A stretch of 64,000 nucleotides of DNA from Amoebophrya sp. A120 (taxonomy: Eukaryota > Sar > Dinophyceae > Syndiniales > Amoebophryaceae): NCBI GenBank assembly GCA_905178155.1, contig CAJINV010000017.1:550722-614721 (forward strand), written 5' to 3'. The notes beneath the pieces were generated by a model, which did not search any database, was not told the origin of the DNA, and saw nothing but the letters and a program-made list of their open reading frames with translations. This document shows, in pieces, positions 32,669 through 44,100 of the stretch (within the stretch, counting starts at the first letter, position 1; each line of letters begins with the position of its first letter). The position numbers and the translations under genes are program-made.

Positions 32669-35360
32669 ATGTTGTCTGGACAACAAACACAACCTTTCTC
32701 GAGCATGTTTCCACGTCAAGCCCGCCTGGGCTTGTCAGCTTTGTTACTTCTGGCGCCGGAGAAAACTGCTGCTCGCGAAGTGGTTGATGTCGGCACCGAT
32801 GGCCTAGCAACATCCCGAACGGATTGGATGGAGGACGGGTACGACGAGCACTCCCCTTCCGCCCCTGCTGCGGACGCCGAAGGACCGGGAGAAGAGAACA
32901 ATAGGCACCCGTCTTCAGCATCTTTAGCATCCTCGGCTTTTTCGCAAATGCACGGCATCCCAAACTTCTCGACGCCGGCGGATCCCGTTTCCAACACGCG
33001 ACCCGTTTGGGAGGACAAACTGCGATCAGCTCGCTTCGAGGGCGAATGGATGGCGTACGTTGTCAGCACCACCTCGATGGAGGAGCAGCTACTGGGAAGT
33101 GTTACTGTTGACGAGCTGTGGAAACTGCAGGTACTGATAAGAATTCTCCTTGGAGAAGGAAAATGTAGTTAAATTGGAAAACTTCTCATGAACGATTCAG
33201 ACATCAGAACCTCAAAAAAAATTCTATATTATAAATACGTATATATCTGTATCACACGGCTAAACGCTTCACTTTTAAAAACCTCACTTGCTAAAAAAAA
33301 AATTTTTTTTAGTGAGGTTTGACGCTGTTGCTTACAGCATCGGCAGCTACGTGCCGACGGCGGCGATTGCGGCGCCTGCACCTTCTGGATCAGTGGAAGG
33401 ACGACTGAGCCTTGCTTTGGGGGGCAGAGATTGGCTTTTGACTAGTGAAGACGCCACGACTTATAATTCTGAGAGCGAAAGTTCCACAGAGTCTTCATTT
33501 GAGTAAGATGAAAGCAAAAAGTCAACTTTTGTGAACGAAAAAGTGAAAAAGTCGACGACTTGAAAGTAAAATGAATCAAGCGTCATTTTTTTGAGCGTAG
33601 CACCGGCCGAAGAATTCGCAAAAATCCAAAAACTGGCTCCGGGGGCAGTTGATTCATTTTCGCCGTTTTTGGCCACCGTAGAATCGGCGCGAGCTCTCAA
33701 AAGCGAGCACTTTTGAAAATCGTCGAAATGGTGCATCAAAGCGATGCTTTTGCGAAAAGTGCTATGGTTTTGAGGCATTTCTGGAAAGAACATAGGTGGG
33801 ATTGTCATTTGATTCACCTCTCAAAACTGGCCTTTTTTGGTGGCCCGAAAGTGACTCCTTTTTCGAGGCCTTTTGGGTTGGAGCTTAGGCGTGGCTGACA
33901 AACGATTCACCTTCTCGAGGCAGCTGCTTTGCTTTCAGAGATCCAAAAAAACACCAAAAAAAAATTTTTTTTAATGAGTGAAGTTTTTAAGCGTGAAGCG
34001 TTTAGCCTTGTGATAATCTGTTGTAGTTTCGTGGCCAGTCAAGATGTCTGATCGATGCAGCCCTCCTGCTTTATGTACTTCTTGCACGAGAAAGCGTACG
34101 TAGAAACAGAAATAAACTTCTATGCCGCTCAGATACTGAAGCGGAAGTTCCAGCTCCAATTTCCCGGCCTCCTGCTCAATTTCGGCGCGTACCGGTTGGG
34201 CTTGAACGTTTTGAACTTCGATACCGACAACAACTACCGGCTTAGCAACGAGGAGTTCGCGAGGTTTTTTGAGCACCAATTGCAATTGTACCGCGCGCAG
34301 CTGCTGATTTCGTCCTCACCGTCTAACACCACCGAGATGCTGAACACATCAGCCTTGGCAAAAATAAACAACACTAGCATGACGGACGACGCGGCGTTTT
34401 GTTTCTCGCAGTTTGACACGGACCAAATACCGGTTGCCGAGCTTGTCGCCGCGGCCTGTTTGCAACAGTTCCCGGCTGACCCTACGGCAGCAAAGATCAC
34501 CAACGCCACAGCAGGCGACCCGTCGTCGACATTGGAGACGGGGATCAGCAGAACAAAGTGGTCGCTTTCGGACTACAACCCCTTTTCGACGTGCTCCTTT
34601 CCAAGCGTCGCGAGCTGTGGCGAAAATTTGTGTGGTATGAACGGACAAAATACGAGAAAAATCCTGTAATGGCATATAGCTATAGCACTACGAGTACGAG
34701 AATGACACGGGAGGGGACGTCGAGAATGACGCGAGAAGGGTTCTCGCGGGGCTTTGCATCATCATGAAACCCCTTCTTGCCATTCTCCCGAAAAGTAATG
34801 CTTTCACGAGAATGGGACGGCATCGGCATCGGATTTCACGCCAAAACTTAGCCCCTGCGAGAATGATCATTCCCACCCACCCTTTTTCGAGCCCCCCGTG
34901 TCCTTTTCGTAGCGTTGTATGCTATTACAGGAGTTTTTCCCTATTTCGTCCGTTCATATTGTGTGGCATTCGCGAATGCGTGGGGTCTCGTGTGCTCGGC
35001 GCGGCCGAATGGCAGCGCCATAACGAAGAGGTGGATCGCGAAAACGCCCGACGAAAAAAGGAGGAGGAGCGCGATGAGCGCTTCCGAGAGGAAACAAGGA
35101 GGAATGAAATCGGAAGGATTGCCCGGGAGAAAGACAGCGAAAAACGAGAACGGATGAAGAAGGCGTACATCAACCGGTATGGAGAACCACAACCACGGGA
35201 AGAACCACATTGGGATGTTGTGCGAGAAGTCGCCCGAAACGGAAAAGAGCAAAACCCGCAGCAAAGGCGAACTATGCAGGCTTTGAACGTTTTCAGAAAC
35301 CACGAGCAAAGCCAAAACGGGCTGTGGCCATTTTCAAGAGACACCGAGACCGAGAAATAA
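32669..35360 (+). CDS. EF-hand protein with charged C-terminus, three exons
   Basis: Exons 32669-33130, 34061-34635 and 34967-35360 sum to 477 codons including stop (476 aa). Intron 1 is GT-AG (33131-34060) and contains element F; intron 2 is introner G. Start ATG 32669 gives a hydrophobic N-terminus (LGLSALLLLAPEKTAA), possibly a signal peptide. An EF-hand reads DTDNNYRLSNEE in exon 2, within VLNFDTDNNYRLSNEEFARF. A weaker hand-like segment is FSQFDTDQIPVAELV. The join across introner G reads ENLCG-IRECVGS. The last exon is very rich in Arg and Glu (RKKEEERDERFREETRRNE), likely a long single helix or coiled coil. Calcium sensing is inferred from one good loop only. Confidence 0.7.
33250..34015 (+). 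mobile_element. Element F within a GT-AG intron
   Basis: A 766-bp element with TIRs of about 60 bp: left TATCACACGGCTAAACGCTT, right complement AAGCGTTTAGCCTTGTGATA. Both arms end internally in long A-run/T-run palindromes. ATCTG flanks it at 33245-33249 and 34016-34020. It shares TAT...ATA ends and a 5-bp repeat with the introners, but lies inside an ordinary intron, so no coding frame depends on its removal. An internal ORF (33288-33506) is not needed for the gene model. Confidence 0.85.
34636..34958 (+). mobile_element. Introner G with long TIRs
   Basis: A 323-bp element with imperfect TIRs of roughly 85 bp: left TATGAACGGACAAAATACGA, right ending TATTTCGTCCGTTCATA. The direct repeat TTGTGTGG occurs at 34628-34635 and 34959-34966. 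This is eight bases rather than five, or TGTGG plus three extra element bases. Excision restores the frame into the charged last exon. Confidence 0.85.
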
Positions 35361-36170
35361 AAACGAAGATTCAAGGTGGTTTTACTTAAGAAATCAATCT
35401 TTTGATTTGTCTTCGGAAGGTGTAGAGTCAACATTTTCGACAGCGCATCGTGATGAGAAGTATGAGTATCACTGATCGTTATCAGTATAACAAACTTTTG
35501 CTCCATGAAGATCACTCTCGGTGAACAGAGAAGGCCGTCAACGCAGTCTCGTTGTTCAAGAGAGTCGTCCTTCGTGATCGATCACCCACGATCCCGCATA
35601 TTTATGTCTATCAGCAACAGAGATGAACCACGCACACTTTCATCATCCGGTCTTTTCGCATGCGTGGAAGTTTCAACAGCTCTTTCACTATCTGTCATCT
35701 CCTCGTGAATAGATTTCAACAACTCCGTACCTGTTACTGCTAGCCAAGGTCGAGGTCGTGGTGCTGGTCGCCATACTGCTGTGTGCATATTCAGCAAACG
35801 CGCTGCGACAGCGCTTTTGGATTTTGTCGATCACCCGGGGACGTGCAGTACCTAACCTGTCCGTCCTTGACATTTTAAGTAATAATTCACATTCCTTCGG
35901 CCTTGTAGTTTTCTTCCCAAAAATGTTTCGTGGTCCTCGTTCTTTCATTGGATCGACGATCTCATTTACTTTGTCAGATCTTCTGGTTGCGGGTTGAAAG
36001 CGAAAGAGTGATCCGGGCGTTCTTCACCAAGAAAATGCTAAAGCATTTACCAGTGGCTGTCGTGGCACGACCATTTATTCAAATGCGCCTACAGCTCTGT
36101 GTCCCGCGCATAAGTCGAACGTAAATTTTAGCTTGTCCACACACGATCATCGACGCGATCATTTTGAAAG
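35361..36170. other. Intergenic, nothing recognised
   Basis: About 0.8 kb. Short ORFs on both strands overlap and show no coding character. Confidence 0.5.
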
Positions 36171-39100
36171 ATGTGCTCCTTCTGGTTGACCACACTTCTG
36201 ATCTCTCTCCAGGCCCAACTGGACGAGATCAACCACCACGCGGTCACGCGTGGCCCGGACCTCACGGTTGGGCTGGAATACCAGGGGTTCACGTTTGTAC
36301 ACAATCTGCTGGCGATAACCACCGCTGCAGGGCAGCGGGGAACCGCTTCATCTTCACCGACGACATCTCGTCTTGCTGAAACAGAAAGTGGAAGTAGTAC
36401 CAGCAGCGGCAACATCGCAGATGGAACAAGTGGAACAGAACAACCACCACCACCACCAGTTTCCTCCTACCCGCAAGGCGTAAAGCAGTTGCTTCGCCGG
36501 GCCAACCGCGCGGCCAACAGCATCGAGCCGGAGTTTGCGGACGCCAACGGCCAGCCGATCTTTTACGAGGATGCGGTCCTGCTATTCAACGGCGAGATCT
36601 ATAACTACCGTGAACTGCTCTACGAACACGAGTTGCCGAATCCGGGCGCCACGGAGGGACAGGTGCTGGTACAGTTGTACCGGAAACTGGGACCAGACTT
36701 CGTCAAGCAGCTTGACGGCGAATTCGCGTTGGCAATCGTGGATTTTCGCCTCCTACAGACGGTCTTCGCCACCGACGTGTTCGGCACGAAGCCCCTGTGG
36801 TTTGCGGTCGGCAGGGGCGCGACGAGAACGGGAGGGGCGAAAGCGGGCGAAAGTGGAGAAAGAAAAAGTGCCGGGGGAGAGACGAGAACGAGGAGCAGGA
36901 CCACTCTTAGTACAAGACCATCGATCCATATCGCCACCTACCGCAGTGTGTTGCTGAGGTTGATCGAGCAGCGGAGAGCGGACGCAGTAGAGTCCCACTC
37001 CTCGTCACAGGAAATTGAAGATGCTAAAAGTTCTGGCGCTGGTACTTCTGGAAGTGGCACGAGGACATCAGGCGAGGGTGGTAAGGAAGATGCAGATTCA
37101 CCGGATGATGAACTACATGGTGATGGTCTTGGTCAAGTGGTGGATTTCCAAGAGTCCGATATCCAGCACGCTGAGCCGAATCGCGTAGTCACCTGTCCGT
37201 TCACCGCGACGGCGGACTCGTTTCAAACCCTCTGCACCTTCTCCACGGTGAAGGAGTTCGACTTGCGGCAGCACAAGTCCGACTCCAGCGACTTTGATGC
37301 CGCCTTCGAGCGCGCGGTCTACAAACGCGTGCACGGCCCACCGGGGTCCCGGTTCATTCGGGTCTTCATGGGGCTTTCCACGGGCTACGATTCGGGGGCG
37401 ATCCACCTGGCGCTGGGAAAAATGCAGCGGTTGGAAGGCGTCACAAAAGACACAGGAAATGCAAATGACTTCGGGAAACAAGTAAAGATCAAATCTACAA
37501 AGGATGTGGATGCGGCGCAAACGAAGTCTTCTAGCGCTGGCGGCACTGCAGCTTCCAGTCGAGCAAGCAAAGAGGAAAGAGAGTCTTCATCTCCCTCCAT
37601 CTCAACTAATTCTGCCGGCATTGCAGCTACGTCCTCCGTTCTCGCCGGCGGCAAAATCTTCCCGAACGGGAAGCAACGGGAACGACTGCAAGGCGACGAC
37701 TTTGTGGCCTACGTGATCGTCGACGCCGCCTTCCGCGAAACGCTGAAGCAGCGGATTGCCTACAACAATGTGAACGTGAAGCTGATTTCTAAAACGTGGC
37801 AGAATTTCAAGAAGGAGCTGAATATCCTGCGCAAAAGTGTAATAAGTCGCACGCGTAATATTTATACGTATTAAATTTAAATGCCAGTCTTGCATGACAG
37901 ATTTGGTCGCTCTTACCTGAATCGGCACGACAGGTTTCACTTTTTCTCTATTTGGAAAAAAAAGACATGATACGTATTGGTATTACGATTTAATAGCTAT
38001 TGTGCACTGCATACTGACAACGCTGCAGCAAAAGACCGAGGAATACTTCTACGATGGCGGCAACTGGGCGGGCAAATCGCTCCAACAGGACGCGTCTGCC
38101 GCGCCGGGGATATCCCTGCTGACCAAACTCGCGGCGGAGGACGGCCGCAGAGTCTACTTGTCCGGCAGCGGAGCCGACGAAATCATTTCCGACTACGGGT
38201 TCAATGGCACAAAGTTTTTTCCCCACAGCTCGTTCGGCGGGCGGTTTCCGCCGGACCTGTCCAGCGTGTTCCCCTGGGCCAGCTTTTTCCTGGGCACGAT
38301 GCGCGACTACTTGATGAAGGACGAGATCATCGCCGGGTTTCACGGCATCGAGGGCCGGTACCCCTTTCTGGACTTCGAAGTGGTGCAAGAATTTCTGTGG
38401 CTCCAGGACTCCGTCAAAAACTCGCAGTACAAGAGCGCACTCGCCCGGTACCTGCAAAAACACGCGTACCCGATCGCCTTTGGCAAGCAGGGGTTCGGCG
38501 CCAGCACAGATTTGAAAGTCTACGACCCGCCGAATGGTCAAAATCTTGTTCATCCCGGAGCTGGTGCCGTCGTGGAGCTAGAGCGTGTGACTGCAGCCGA
38601 CGAGCGCGAGCGCGACACAGCTGCAGGAGAAAGTACATCAAGTAGCTCTACTTCTGCAAATATTCAAGCTGACGACGCGCCAACTGGCACTGGTTCTACT
38701 GCTGAGATGCTTTTAGACCCGGCGACCACTTCCGCCACGGCTACCAAGCCACCCACCGGCGACGGTGCTGTCACCTCCACGTTCCTTCAGCCCCCGCCGC
38801 AGTGCGGCGAGAACATGTACTTCGTGGCGCTCCGGAGCCGGTTGACCGCAAGGGTACTGGATGGTGAGGAATTTGGCTGTGCCAATGAGAATATCAAGCG
38901 CGACCGGGAAAACCTTGTTTACATTTTGTGGCACGACTTGCAGAACATGGTCACGAACCTGTTCGGGGAAAAACGCTTCAAGCAGGAATGCGCGATCGGG
39001 TTTTTCACGGCCCGGCTCCTGAAAACCGTAAGTTTAGTGGACAAGAACATGCTGGGCTCGTTGGGAGAACAACATGATCGATCTTCTCCCACGCCGCACA

Positions 39101-40248
39101 GAGTCGATGACAAAACCACTGCAGCCACGAGGACTTCTTCCTCCACTTTCTGGGACGGGCTGCACATTGAGATGCCAGATTTTCGCCTGAAGCACGTGCA
39201 TTTCGGGAACGAGGAAAGATTTGTGGCGGTGATAGAGGGCAAACAACTCATGGATTCCAACGAAATCTGGCACCACGACCAGTTGGGCGTAAGACTGCCG
39301 CCGCTCGTGGCGGAGGGCGGGAGAAGGAGGAGAAGGAATGATGATGATGATCGACCAGGATTTATGTTCTTTCATCGAAATCATCACGCAGATGTCGTCG
39401 GCGAGCGCGACAGCCACAAAAATTCCTGGTCTTCCATTTGCACCTCTGGTTTCCCGGTCTTCCGCGTGCTCCTACGCCTACCCCAGTTGTACGCAAGTGG
39501 CCAGATGATGGATCACGACAGCACGTCGTCAACAGATTCAGATTCTGAGGAGCTTTACCAGCTCTTCGTCGGGAAGTTCGAGGCGTTTTTGGCGCAGGAG
39601 CTATTGCAACATGTAGGAACAACTTCTTCTGAAGTGCGAACAATCATAAGCAACGCGGATGGTGGATATCGCTACCTTCTTGCAGAACTGCTGCACAAAT
39701 TCGATTCCGTGTTCGAATCCTGGATCCAGCAGAACGAGGAAAATTTAGCACAAATACCCTCCGTTGCGGACGCAGTTGACACAGTGCGAAGACTCACCAC
39801 CTCCTCGCGACTCTGTGCACGGGAGGAGAGAAGGAATCAAAACACGATGGACGAGTGGAAAACTGCAGGTGAGAACCACGAAGAGAGGCGGACGTCGGGC
39901 CAGCCTAGTACGGAAGAACAGCAAGACCGCGCAAACAGTATGCGGTCCTTTGATCCTGTGTACTACCTTTTTTGGATGAACACGCGAAGTCAGATTTTCC
40001 TGTCGGAGTTCGAAACGGCAGACGCCGACGTTCATGGTGTTGACACGATGTTAACCGGTGCAGGGCCCTCTAGTGCTGGAACACCTTTTCTTTTGAATGC
40101 TGTCGAATTCTCCCTGGAAATTCTCGACTTTGTCCAAACAATCTCAAACAGCTGGGTCAGTCTGAGTCGCGCCAACCAAATCGTGTCGTTCTGCAATCAG
40201 TTTCTGCATATCAACTATGCCGATGGCACTTGGTGTGATGGATATTGA
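36171..40248 (+). CDS. Asparagine-synthetase-like glutamine amidotransferase, greatly extended
   Basis: Exons 36171-37838 and 38029-40248, with a GT-AG intron, give 1296 codons including stop (1295 aa). The start places Cys at residue 2 (MCSFW), the class II amidotransferase nucleophile. TRGPD, LFNGEIYNYRELL and LDGEFALAIVD match the glutaminase domain. The synthetase domain shows the pyrophosphate loop as LSTGYDSG (SGGxDS type), SGSGADEIISDYG and EGRYPFLDFEV. The expected reaction is ATP- and glutamine-dependent amidation of aspartate or a related acid. Typical asparagine synthetases are near 550-600 aa. Here low-complexity Ser/Gly/Thr inserts split the domains, and about 560 residues beyond the synthetase core are unrecognised. 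Substrate identity is therefore uncertain. The intron carries a partial inverted repeat (CGTAATA...ATACGTAT) and may be an old element. Confidence 0.8.
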
Positions 40249-41156
40249 CCGAGGGACGTGGCCGGAGTGGCTTCGCCTTCCTGATGTCTCTCTTGCCACC
40301 AGTGAAGCATTGATTTGCTGGGCAGTTGAGATTTTTACAACGAATTCTGCTCTCGCAACCTGTTCGAACTTGCTCCCATGTTGTATGTCGCTCTCTTTTA
40401 CCTGCACATGAAGAAGCCGCACCATCGACAGGCGCGAATGTAACTTTCTGTCCCTCAGAAACACACACATGATGTGTGACACATCATTTGCCTTCGGTCG
40501 AGCCTTATCGAAATAAAGTTGTCGGTATGTGCTATGTATGAAATCATGCTGAATTTTTCCCACCAGTTGCATAAGTACATATTCACATTTGATTCGGTTT
40601 TTGTGCTTCCCGTAAGCAGCAGTTCTCGGTTCGTTCACAAACATTGACCTTCGTGTATGTCGTGATTAATCGTCGTTCCTTTATCTTCTACTTCTAGGCA
40701 CGACCAGTCATCTTTCGTCCTGTGTGTCGTACTGTCATGTACATCTTCAATCAAGAGGCGGCAGTCGTGCCTTCTTCTATCGTTCAAAATGGATACCACC
40801 TTCACCTCGACGACCGCCCCACAGGAACCCACTCCAACTCCCCATTATTATTTCACCGCCTGGTCATCGGCCCCATATCTATAGGAAGACGCCATACGTT
40901 TACGTTGCATTTGCGCATACTGCACATGACTAGTTTGTTGATGGCAACTACGTAATCCAACAGCTAGCAATTGCATGCAACTCTGACCGACTCGTGCAAA
41001 AATCGATTGAGGCAGCCATATGAAGAGGACCACGCGACGTTCACTCTGACGTACTTGCCGAAAAGAATCGAAGACCACGACCTCCGCCTGTAGTGCTGTC
41101 CCTACAACTCTTCCTAGCTTGTCAACAACATTCGGTGAACAAACGTCATTTCGAGG
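40249..41156. other. Intergenic, nothing recognised
   Basis: About 0.9 kb with no supported gene. Confidence 0.5.
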
Positions 41157-44100
41157 ATGTCGCGCAATAAGGCGGACGACATTCCGGAGTCGGCGTACTT
41201 CGTGCCCGAGGGCGTGGACGCGATTTACATCATCCGCCGGATGGCGAACTTTCCCGCCTGCCACGAGAAAATCATGGTACCCATGAACTTCCGCGAGAAC
41301 AAATACAACTACACCGGGGCGCACTTCCGAAAAGACATCCAGCGGGCCGTGATGGAGTACGACAAACTGGACTACCTCCCCTCGCCCTGCGTGCGCATGT
41401 GGCACCGCCCGCACACGGAGGCGAAGGACGCCTACTCCGTGCTCTACAGCTCCCTCGGCCGCATGAACTTGGTGACCTCGGACTTCGAGACCGGGCCGGA
41501 GTCCTCCGGGAAGGCGAAGGCCCAGAAGAGCTCCATCGAAACCGCCATCTGGGCGATTGACGGTACGACGACCGTTATCCAGGAAAAAAAGTGTCTAAGT
41601 GTAACTTTCTTCGAGGAACAGCATCACAAATTTGCGCTACATGACAGAGAAAACCTGTGACGCATGGCTTGTAAGGGAAAACACACATGAAAAGAGGACT
41701 TCATGGCTGTCTGGCATGACAGGTGTAACTCTGTTGCATATTCTGCAATACAAGTTTACACTTACACAGTTTTTTTCTTGCATAACCGTGGACGCGGTGG
41801 TGAACGGCGCGCTGCGGTTGTCCATCCAGAGGCAGCAGGACGAGGACAAGGACGCGCAACAGCAAAACGACCCGAGCTACATCTCGGCCAGCGAGAAGCA
41901 GCGGAACCCCAACAAGTTTCTGGAAATTCCGACCGGGATTTTGTCGGACATATGAAATGTAAAAATGTCTGGGTCTGGAAGAGTCATGCTGTTTTTGCAT
42001 GACAAAGAAGGTCTGGCATGGAAGCTCTAGCATCACAGGTTTCGAGAAGCTTCCGCAATGCCGAACCCGCATGAGAAATCCCCCATTTTGGTGCCAGAAA
42101 GTGGGCGCCTTTTGCTACCTATGCATGAGATATTTTTCTGGGTTCTAAAATGCGCATCACAGGTTCGGATCCTTCCAGACCCAGACACTTTTACATTTGA
42201 TAGGACAACGTGTTTCACGACCGCAACCGGGAGATCCAGGACCACTGGAACATGCGGGACATTTTCAACGACTTCGAGAATTTCGAGGACACGAAAACCA
42301 TGGTGCTGATCGAGATCGAGACGCACGGCAAGTCGCTCCGCGTCGACCAATCGTTCGAGCAGATGCTAGAGAACAACACGCACAGCTTCACCGTGGAAGA
42401 CTGGGAAATTGCGATTTACATGGTGCCGCAGAACAAGGTGCACAAGGTACTCGACGGGTACTGGGAGACCCAGGACGAGCTCCTTTCCCCCGGGGAGCTC
42501 CACCGCAAGAAGGTGAAGGAGGAGCAGATGGCCAAGGCCATGGCCATGCAGGAGGCCGCGGAGAAGGAGGCGCAGCGGCAAGCGCGCATTCTGAAGGGCC
42601 TGCCCCCGCTGCCGGAGAAGAAGGAGGGGGAAACCTCCGAGGAGGAAGAAACGCCGGGCGGCACGGGCCCGAACGGCACGCCGAGCGGGCAGGGGTCGTC
42701 CAGCAAGCGCAAAAAGCCAAACGAGAAGAAGGAGTTCAAACGGGGGCTACGCGAGATTGGGCACCTGAAGTACCCGACGCACTTGTCCAAGTGCTACGAC
42801 ACCCCCTTGCTGCGCGTCCTGGACAAGCTGGACCGCACCATCGCGCAAACCCAAAACCCCTACGTCACAGACGGGAAAGTGATCAAGAAGTCCCGGTCGT
42901 TAAAGAACTGCTGCCTATGAAATGCAAAAATGTCTGGGTCTGGAAGGATCCGAACTTGTGATGCGCATTTTAGAACACAGAAAAATCTCTCATGCATAGG
43001 TAGCAAAAGCTGCCCACTTTCTGTCACCAAAATTATCGGGGATTTCTCATGCGGGTTCGGCATTGCGGAAGCTTCTCGATGAAACCTGTGACGCTCGAGC
43101 TTCCATGCCAGACCTTCTGCGTCACGCAAAAACAGCATTACCCTTCCAGACCCAGACACTTTTGCATTTGATACTGCCTCGCTTTGATCAACTTCCACAA
43201 GAAGTTTACCAACGTGAACGCCCTCTCGGAGACCGACGGACTGTCGGCCTTGCACAAAATCACGCTGAAGTTCCTGCTGCGCGGCCGCGACGACCCCGAG
43301 GATTCCATGTCCGAGATTTTCACCGCACTGATGCGGCACCCGTACCTGAATCTGGAGACCCGGGACATGGACGGCGGGAAAACGGTGTTAGAATACGCGC
43401 TGGATGTGTACTGGGGGCAGCTGAAGGCCAACACGGAGCAGACGGGCAAGTCCGCGTCGGGCTTTCCCGAGGAGATCGTGAACATGAAAGACATGCCGAG
43501 AAATAACATCATCGGCCCGGATATGGAACTGTCAGGATTGAAATTAACAAAGTTGAAATAATTTGTGATGCATAAAATCTATACCAGTTGGACCCACAGT
43601 TTCCAATCGGCGCATGACAAATTTTCCTGGCCTCTGAAGCAAGTCTGTCATGCTGTTTAGGGCAAGATGGCTGCTCCCTGTCATGCTAGTCAGCAGCCCA
43701 ATGCTTGACCCTTACCAGCACTAGAATCTGCCTCCCTTGCGCCTTCAGCAATAGAGTCAGTCTCTGTGTCGCATTTTATGCAATACAAATTATTTCAACT
43801 TTGACGATTTCAAAGCTGACGCTTCCATACCGGAAAGGAGATATTTGCGGCACTCCGTGCTGTACGAGCTCTTCGAGCCGTTTTGGCAGCGGGACTCGAA
43901 GATGCGACCGCAGAAAATTAAGCCGTATCTGAAGTGCTTTCGCAACGCGAGGAACGCGTTGGCATTTGCGAAAAGACGGGAAACCTTCTCCATCGACGAG
44001 GAAATGGGTAAAACTTTTTCGTGCTTTTTTGGTTTTCTTTATCAAGAACAGCATCTTGCATACGTAGAAAAAGTGAAAAGAAAGAGAAGCACTTTCAGGC

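Noticed and set aside
33288-33506. Open frame between the exons of the 32669-35360 EF-hand gene
   Set aside because: It lies wholly inside TIR element F. The gene frame is continuous without it, using the GT at 33131 and AG ending at 34060.
37839-38028. Intron of the asparagine-synthetase-like gene as an introner with GCAAAAG repeats
   Set aside because: A 7-bp direct repeat and partial inverted repeats are present, but cutting at the repeat shifts the frame, whereas GT-AG keeps it.
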